Assembly: GCA_029204225.1 (NCBI GenBank)
Contig: CM055101.1
Span: 29,747,975 to 29,811,974 of the forward strand
Direction: 5' to 3'
DNA length: 64,000 nucleotides
Origin: Diphasiastrum complanatum
Taxonomy: Eukaryota > Streptophyta > Lycopodiopsida > Lycopodiales > Lycopodiaceae
In this document: in pieces, positions 58,153 to 64,000 of the stretch
Numbering within the stretch: position 1 is the first letter of the stretch
Layout: the number at the start of each line of letters is the position of its first letter
Program-made: the position numbers and the translations under genes
The notes under the pieces: generated by a model
The model's input: the letters and a program-made list of their open reading frames with translations, nothing else
Databases searched by the model: none
What the model was told of the DNA's origin: nothing

Positions 58153-59074
58153 CCTGTAAATCAAATCCTAAGGCATTTCGTTAGACATTTTTTGCATCTT
58201 CACCAACATTCATTTCAACAAAACCTAATGTCACGGCCTTCTCATGCTCATCCCATGCAACTGTGCAATCAAAACTGACAACGACAGTAGCCACCCACGA
58301 TCTCCTACAGACACCACATCCACTTTGTACTTTCTTTATCTGCACACCTGTAAAAAGATGTATATATATGTTGGGTACCACCTGCGTATCTATAGAGTTT
58401 GTGTATAATATTAGCATCAGAAGCTTATCAGAGATAGATGAAGTAGATGCCTTGTGCATTGATTATTTATTTGTCAGTAATAGGTTCATTCCTTTACAGA
58501 TCGAATTAGCTTTGTGGAGCACGCGGTTTCGTCCGCTATTGTCTTGTGCTCTACCGCATTATTGACATGTATATTTTGCTATACTTAATCTGATAACAAC
58601 TCTTTTGTTCTACATTGAGATAAGTGTCATATTGTTATGCTTATTTTCATTATGTCTGACTTTCTTGTTGCTCAATCTAGTAATCTGTTCTTAGCAAGTA
58701 ATTATTTGTCTAGTTGTTGACGACTAATATTTAGTCTTGCCTTTCACGAATCATTCGTGACTGATTATCAGTCGAGCTCTGTCTAGCTCTTTTGTAAATC
58801 ATTTGTGACTAATAATTTGTCTAGCTACTCGTGACAAATTATTCTTCTGATGTTTTGTTAATGCTTGGCTATGTAATCAGAACGACCATGATTTCTATCA
58901 CTAACATTCTGTTCATTTCTGACAAGCATAGTCATGCTTAGGGAAGAAGTAATATTGCTCATTCAACTACACACGAACACATTCCATTCGAGCTTTCGAG
59001 TTCGCTTCTTTTCTTATTCGTTTTCTTTTTGGGCTATTTTGGTCTCTCATATTCCCATACCTCCTATTCCAACA
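58153..59074 (+). repeat. Copia 5' LTR (element 4), truncated
   Basis: Starts inside the LTR at CCCTGTAAATCAAATCC and ends TTCCAACA. ATGTATATATATG lies at 58358-58370. Confidence 0.9.
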
Positions 59075-59086
59075 TGGTATCAGAGC
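59075..59086 (+). other. Primer binding site (element 4)
   Basis: TGGTATCAGAGC immediately after the LTR. Confidence 0.93.
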
Positions 59087-59258
59087 AATTTTCGTAGCCT
59101 AATAAGCTTCCACAGTACAAGACTCTACTAGCCGATAGAGTAATTGTCTTCTTGTTCTGTAATTCTATACCAGATTTTCATAATTAAGTCACTGATAGTT
59201 TTTCCTATCACCTAAACTAATCTTCGACATCTATTCCCAAGGGAAAACCAGTCCCATC

Positions 59259-59759
59259 ATGGAGAAGCTTGATGGAGCCAATTGCCATTTGTGGAAATTT
59301 AAGATGAAAACTATACTAATGGCTAAAGAATTGTATGACATTGTTACAGGTGCAGAAGGAAAACCTGAAGCAGATGACGCAGCAATCACAAGATGGAAGC
59401 TGAAGGATGGGAAGGCTTTCACGCTGATCATCCTGAACATTGCGAATACTCAGATCGGCCATGTATCCGAGGCTCAAACATCGAAAGAAGTCTAGGACAT
59501 CTTGAGCACACTATACGAAGTGTGAGATATAGCTTCCAAGCTACATCTCAAGAAGAAATTTTACTCCCTCAAGATGGCGAATGGTGATTCCCTGCAGAAT
59601 CACATCAATCAATTCCAGAACCTGCTAAGGCAAATGGCTATTGTCGGATCTGTCATAGACGATCAAGACACAATGATGCAACTGCTTACAGGCTTGCCAA
59701 GCTCATATGACAGCTGGGTGATGATCATCATGACACATCCAGAACTGACTCTTTTGTGA
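59259..59759 (+). pseudogene. Copia gag (element 4)
   Basis: ATG at 59259; MEKLDGANCHLWKFKMKTIL (Trp intact), KELYDIVTGAEGKPEADDAA, AQTSKEV then TAG for Trp (59493-59495), TGA for Arg near 59522, MANGDSLQNHINQFQNLLRQ, LLTGLPSSYDSWVMII, stop at 59757. It makes the capsid of the retrotransposon particle when intact. Confidence 0.92.
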
Positions 59760-59799
59760 GTGATTACGATGTTGTTGTAGGAAGACACGCGGAGGAACG

Positions 59800-60545
59800 A
59801 AGCCTCAAGTTCCTCAGCTGATTCTCATGCCTTATACACCAACAAGAGCACGACTAAGTAGAAGAAAAATAAAGGCCCGAAGCAATCAAAGCCAGACTAG
59901 AAACCAGCACAGCACAAAGAAAAGTCGAAGCCGCAGATGAAGAAGAAGTTGTTCTGCAGATACTGCAAGCAAAACAACCACGAAATTCAAGACTGCCGGA
60001 TACTACTAGCGAAGAACAACAACAAGGGACAGTCAAATCAAGTGGCAAATGCAGCTACAGAAGCTCCACAACCTATTCAAGAAGTGGATCATGATGCCTT
60101 CATGACCAGCCATCAGGAGCATCCAATGATAGTTCTTGGTTCCTGAATTCCGAAGCCACTCAGCACATGACCAGCCTCATTGGCTGTTTCGAGTCCTATA
60201 CACCTTACAATACCCAGAAATATGTCCATCTTGGCAACAATAGCACACATGCTATTAGAGGTGAGGTACTATAAGATTCAGCTTTGCAAATGATCAATCT
60301 AGGCTACTCTCTAAAGTCCTGTATGTACCAAATTTATCTACGAATCTGCTCTCTGTAAGCAGAATCACAGATCTAGGACATAGAGTAGAATTTGAATGTG
60401 ATCAGTACAAAGTAGTTGATAGGATAGGCAAGATCCTAGCACTCGGAAAGAGGCATGGATACTTGTATAAATTGAGTCATTGCTTTTCTTCCTCTAGTCA
60501 GGCACTCAACTGCTATTAATGCAAATAAAATTTTACTTTGGCATT
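59800..60545 (+). pseudogene. Copia zinc knuckle, protease, GAG-pre-integrase (element 4)
   Basis: CRYCKQNNHEIQDC (CX2CX4HX4C) at 59952-59993. After a frameshift the protease motif reads WFLNSEATQHMT, with Asn for the catalytic Asp as in the other two copies and Glu for the following Gly. Then GCFESYTPYNTQKYVHLGNN, LLSVSRITDLGH and KRHGYLYKLSHCF. A frame shift near 60260 and another near 60505 separate the pieces. Confidence 0.88.
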
Positions 60546-61250
60546 ATAGACTTGGTCACTTGAATCATGCTGCTGTACAACAAATGTCTAGACAATCTAT
60601 TGTTCTTGATCTCAACTATCCTTGCGATAAAGTCGAGTTACATGTCTGTCAAGACTGTCTAGTTGTTAAACAGACTAGGAAACCATTTAAATCAAGCCAT
60701 CAGCATATTGCAAGAGGATTGTTAAACATTGTACATTCAGACATCTGTGGCCCAATGAAAAATCCTTTGCTGAAGGATGCAAGGTATTTTATAGCTTTTA
60801 TTGATGAATTTTCCAGAAGGACTATGGTGTACTTTATTAAGAAGAAATCAGAAGCATTCAACTGCTTCAGAATCTTCAAGGAGCATGCAGAAAAGGAGAC
60901 TGGACGGACGATCAAGGCTCTCAGGTCAGACAATGGTGGAGAATATAGCTCTATCAAAATTAAGGAGTACTGCCAATGCCAAGGCATTGAGTAGCAATTC
61001 ATCACTCCTTACAATCCTCAGTCTAATGGATTAGCTAAGAGGAAGAACCGTACCCTGGTTGAATCAACTAAATGTATGCTAGTGGATGCATTGCTGCCCA
61101 AGAGATTCTGGGTCGAAGTCGTCTCCACTGCAGCTTACGTCCAAAACAGATGTTCAACCAGGACCCTTCTCAAGCAAGACACCCCACGAGGTGTGGACAG
61201 GCTCTAAGCCTTCTGTGAAGAACCTATGAGTGTTTGGGTGTATCGCCTAC
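60546..61250 (+). pseudogene. Copia integrase (element 4)
   Basis: HYRLGHLNHAAVQQMSRQS, VCQDCLVVKQTRKPF (zinc site intact), HSDICGPM, FIDEFSRRTMVYFIKKKSEA, RSDNGGEY, TAG for Gln (60992-60994), then NGLAKRKNRT. Here the catalytic Glu codon is AAG (61037-61039); in element 1 the same place is GAG after GCC, so both strands of one CpG have changed. Later LLPKRFWVEVVSTAAYVQNR is readable, then TAA for Lys/Gln near 61206. Confidence 0.92.
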
Positions 61251-62440
61251 GCGTAGATCCCAAAAGACACGAGGAAGAAATTGGACTTCCAAGGTCTCAA
61301 AACCATCTTGATTGGATATACTTCATCTAATAATACATACAATCTGTATGATCTTGATATCCAGCAAATCTTGTATAGTTGGGATACAGTCTTTATCGAG
61401 GATCAGTTTGTCGACATCAAAGGCAAGGATATTTCTCCAGGAGAACCTTCATTAGGAGCGGTTCATCAATCGAATCCTCCTAGAAGATCAAGCCGAGTGC
61501 ACACACAACCCACAAGGTATACTCCTAAGTCTGAATGTCTCTTGATACAAGAACCGACGACAGTCAAAGAGGCACTCAGCCAAACAGACTCTGATCTTTG
61601 GAGAAAAGCTATGGACAAAGAATATTCCTCTCTGATCAAGAGCCAGACATGGTCACTAGTTGAAGCTCCTAATGGCTGCAATATCATTGATTGCAAATGG
61701 ATCTTCAAGATCAAATACAATGCCAATGGAGCAATTGATGGAAGGAAGGCAAGACTGGTAGCACAAAGATTCACTCAGATCCCCAACGTCAACTACAACA
61801 AGACTTTCAGTCCAGTGGTCAAACATTTGTCAATCCGAATGCATCAACTTGATGTGCAAATAGCCTATCTAAATGGAGTTATACAAAAAGACATCCACAT
61901 AATCCAGCCCGAAGGATACGTTCTGAAAGGTATGAAAAATCATGTCTGTAAACTCCACAAGACAGTTTACGGCTTGAAATAGTCTGCTAGAGCTTGGTTT
62001 TAGAGGATCAATACATTCCTCATCGAACAAGGATTCAAACCAAGCATTGCTGATTGCAACGTCTATTCCAAGTCAGTGTAGCAATCCTTCATCATCATCA
62101 TCCTATACGTGGATGATATGTTGCTTTTTAGCAACAATACCAATTTGGTCAAGGATTCTAAGCAGATGTTGTTTTTAAAGTTTGACATGACTGATCTGGT
62201 CAAAGCTCACTTCTGTCTGGGCATTCAGATCCACAGAGACAGAGCGAGACAACTGATTTACACCACTCAACAAAGGTATCATCACAATGTTCTTAACATA
62301 TACAATCTAATGAACTATAAGTTAGCTCACTCATCGATGGATCCAGGCTTGCATTTTTCGAAGTACCAATGTCCCTAGACCAAGCAAGAAGAGGAGTAGA
62401 TGAGAGAATATCCTTATCGCTCCTCAATCTATTAAGAAAG
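61251..62440 (+). pseudogene. Copia reverse transcriptase (element 4)
   Basis: Open 61281-61982: LIGYTSSNNTYNLYDLDIQQ, SSRVHTQPTRYTPKSECLLI, WRKAMDKEYSSLIKSQTWSL, KWIFKIKYNANG, LVAQRFTQIPNVNY, FSPVVKHLSIRM, an in-frame 36-bp deletion, HQLDVQIAYLNGVI, HKTVYGLK, then TAG for Gln. Further TAG codons are at 62001, 62079, 62376 and 62397. YVDDMLLFSNNTNL is intact near 62104-62145. The tail breaks at 62420, where RNase H (SIKKAFWLRN) joins after a deletion of the HWK...SGF segment. Confidence 0.93.
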
Positions 62441-62750
62441 CGTTTTGGTTGAGAAATTTATTGTTAGACATTAATCTATATCAGTATAGCCCTACAATCT
62501 TATTCTGTGATGATTAAAGTGCTATTGCCTTATCGGCCAACCCTAACTTTCACCCTAGGAGTAAGCACATTGAAATCAGATATCACTACATTAGGGGCAA
62601 GGTTCTTAGCAAGGAGATGAGCTTAATGTACTGCAGAACGCAGGACATGGTTGTAGATATTTTCACAAAAGCATTAAGTGTTAATGCACATAAAAAATTT
62701 TGTGCATTGCTTAGTCTGAAGAACATGGCATTCACGGATCCAGATTAAGG
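62420..62750 (+). pseudogene. Copia RNase H fragment (element 4)
   Basis: The readable part begins at SIKKAFWLRNLLLDINLYQY, then CD.SAIALSANPNF, SKHIEIRYHYIRGKV, DMVVDIFTKALS and a stop at about 62746. The N-terminal SDASWGGD half is deleted. The polypurine-like AAGGGTGGG follows, mutated from AAGGGGGAG. Confidence 0.88.
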
Positions 62751-62755
62751 GTGGG

Positions 62756-63975
62756 TGTTGTATTTATCTCCTCTACTCTCCTAAATTCCATTTTAATCTG
62801 CCTCCATTCATGCTGGTTTTTTACTCATGTTGTCGCACAGTCTGCATATTTACATGTAAAATAAGACTAACGAATAAAACACGACTATTTGCATAAATAC
62901 AAGTAAATTCTCACAGATGAAGAAAAGGAAAAAAAAAACGCGACACTGTGTTTTTACACGCGTTTTGTGACAGGCGAAAAAGGCGACACTGCCTTACAAA
63001 ATGCCAAAGGTGCCCTAGGAAGCGAAGGCACCCTGTAAATCAAACCCTAAGGCATTTTGTCAAAGTGACGCATTTTTCAAATCTTCACCAACGTTCATTT
63101 CAGCAAAAGCTGATGTCACGGCCTTCTCACGCTCATCCCATGCAACTATGCAATCAGAATTGACAACAACAGCAGCCACCCACGATCTCCTACAGACAGC
63201 ACATCCACTTTGTACTTTTTTCTTCTGCACACCTGTAAAAAGATGTATATATATGCTGGATACCACTTGCGTATCTATAGAGTGTGTGTAAAATATTAGC
63301 ATCAAAAGATTATCAAAGATAGATGAAGTAGATGCCTTGTGCATTGATTCTTTATTTGTTTAGTAATAGGTTCATTCCTTTACAGATTGAATTAGTTTTG
63401 TAGAGCATGCGGTTTTGTTCGCTATTGTCTTGTGCTCTACCGCATCATTGACATGTATATTTTGCTATATTTAATCTGATAACAGCTCGTTTGTTTTGCA
63501 TTGACATTAGTGTCATATTGCTATGCTTATTTTCATTCTGTCTGACTTTCTTGTTGCTCAATCTGGTAATCTGTTCTTGGCGAGTAATTATTAATCTAGT
63601 TGTTGACGACTAATATTTAGTCTTGCCTTTCGCGAATCATTCACGACTGATTATTAGTCGAGCTCTGTGTAGCTCTTTCGCGAATCATTCACGACTAATA
63701 ATTTGTCTAGCTACTCGCGACAAATTATGCTTCTAATGTTTTGTTAATGCTTGGCTACGTAATTAGAACGACCATGATTTCTATCACTAACATTCTGTTC
63801 GTTCTGATAGATGTAGTCATGCTTAGGGAAGAAGTTATATAGCTCACTGCACTACACATGAACACATTCCATTCGAGTTCGTTTCTTGTTCGAGTTTTCG
63901 AGTTCGTTTCTTTTCATGTTCGTTTTCTTTTTGAGCTATTTTCGTCTCTCATACTCACACACTCTTCTTCCAACA
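62756..63975 (+). repeat. Copia 3' LTR (element 4)
   Basis: About 1220 bp, TGTTGTATT...TTCCAACA. TATATATA at 63246-63253. Downstream, 63575-63735 holds five CGACTAATA/TTAGTC-type motifs and two copies of TTTCGCGAATCATTCACGAC. The last 25 bases of the window (63976-64000) are the common 3' flank. Confidence 0.92.
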
Positions 63976-64000
63976 AGAAGAACATTATTAAACATAAAGC

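Larger units (their letters stand above)
58153..63975 (+). mobile_element. Ty1/copia element 4 (most complete plus-strand copy)
   Basis: Truncated 5' LTR (58153-59074), primer site, gag, zinc knuckle, protease, integrase, RT, RNase H, polypurine tract and full 3' LTR (62756-63975). All domains are present in copia order, but with many stops, mostly CAG-to-TAG, and several frameshifts, so it is non-autonomous. Its 3' flank equals that of three other copies. Confidence 0.94.

Overview
The window is repeat-dense nuclear DNA from a land plant, with no convincing intact host gene. Evidence for a plant: Ty1/copia elements primed by initiator-Met tRNA, a decayed CACTA (En/Spm) TNP2 transposase, Ty3/gypsy-type gag relics, a plant-like tRNA-His fragment, and many premature stops of the CAG-to-TAG type expected from CHG methylation. 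The lineage cannot be fixed from sequence alone. Everything recognisable as protein is retroelement or transposon coding sequence with stops, frameshifts or deletions.

Layout. (1) 1-16.6 kb, inverted ('R'): family A fragment, degenerate GATAG array, a minus-strand copia element (1373-7620), a 2.4-kb tandem duplication carrying AT-rich module D, tRNA-His relics and a MITE, family A, a GC hairpin, CT/GA microsatellites, and an internally deleted second copia family. (2) 16.6-22.4 kb: tandem-duplicated leader, an LTR-like block with a GCATGTC minisatellite, a TNP2 relic, and a gag relic. (3) 22.4-27.4 kb: 3' end of a copia element, its LTR, the GATAG array, and module C in reverse. (4) 27.4-31.4 kb: minus-strand copia fragment without LTRs, then a piece of the second copia family. 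(5) 31.4-36.2 kb: a second copy of the block in (2), with a gypsy-type primer site. (6) 36.3-39.2 kb: module C in forward orientation. (7) 39.2-40.5 kb: unassigned. (8) 40.5-51.1 kb ('Q') and 51.1-64.0 kb ('P'): two head-to-tail copies of one composite unit, module E - (copia-2 derivative in P) - microsatellites - family A - tRNA-His relic - module D - copia - GATAG array - module C.

The window is best read as one composite nest of old transposons copied as a block: Q and P direct, R inverted, plus a tail-only copy at 22.4-26.3 kb. The same junctions recur in several copies, including an identical 3' flank beside four copia LTRs. The copies then diverged through a MITE insertion, an internal inversion, microsatellite length change, in-frame deletions and methylation-type point decay. 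The most unusual signals are the tRNA-His 3' half ending in CCA at four sites, an Asn in place of the catalytic Asp in all three readable copia proteases, and the inversion inside the Q copia element. Boundaries are estimates made by eye, good to a few bases where TG/CA ends or shared junctions exist and to tens of bases elsewhere.
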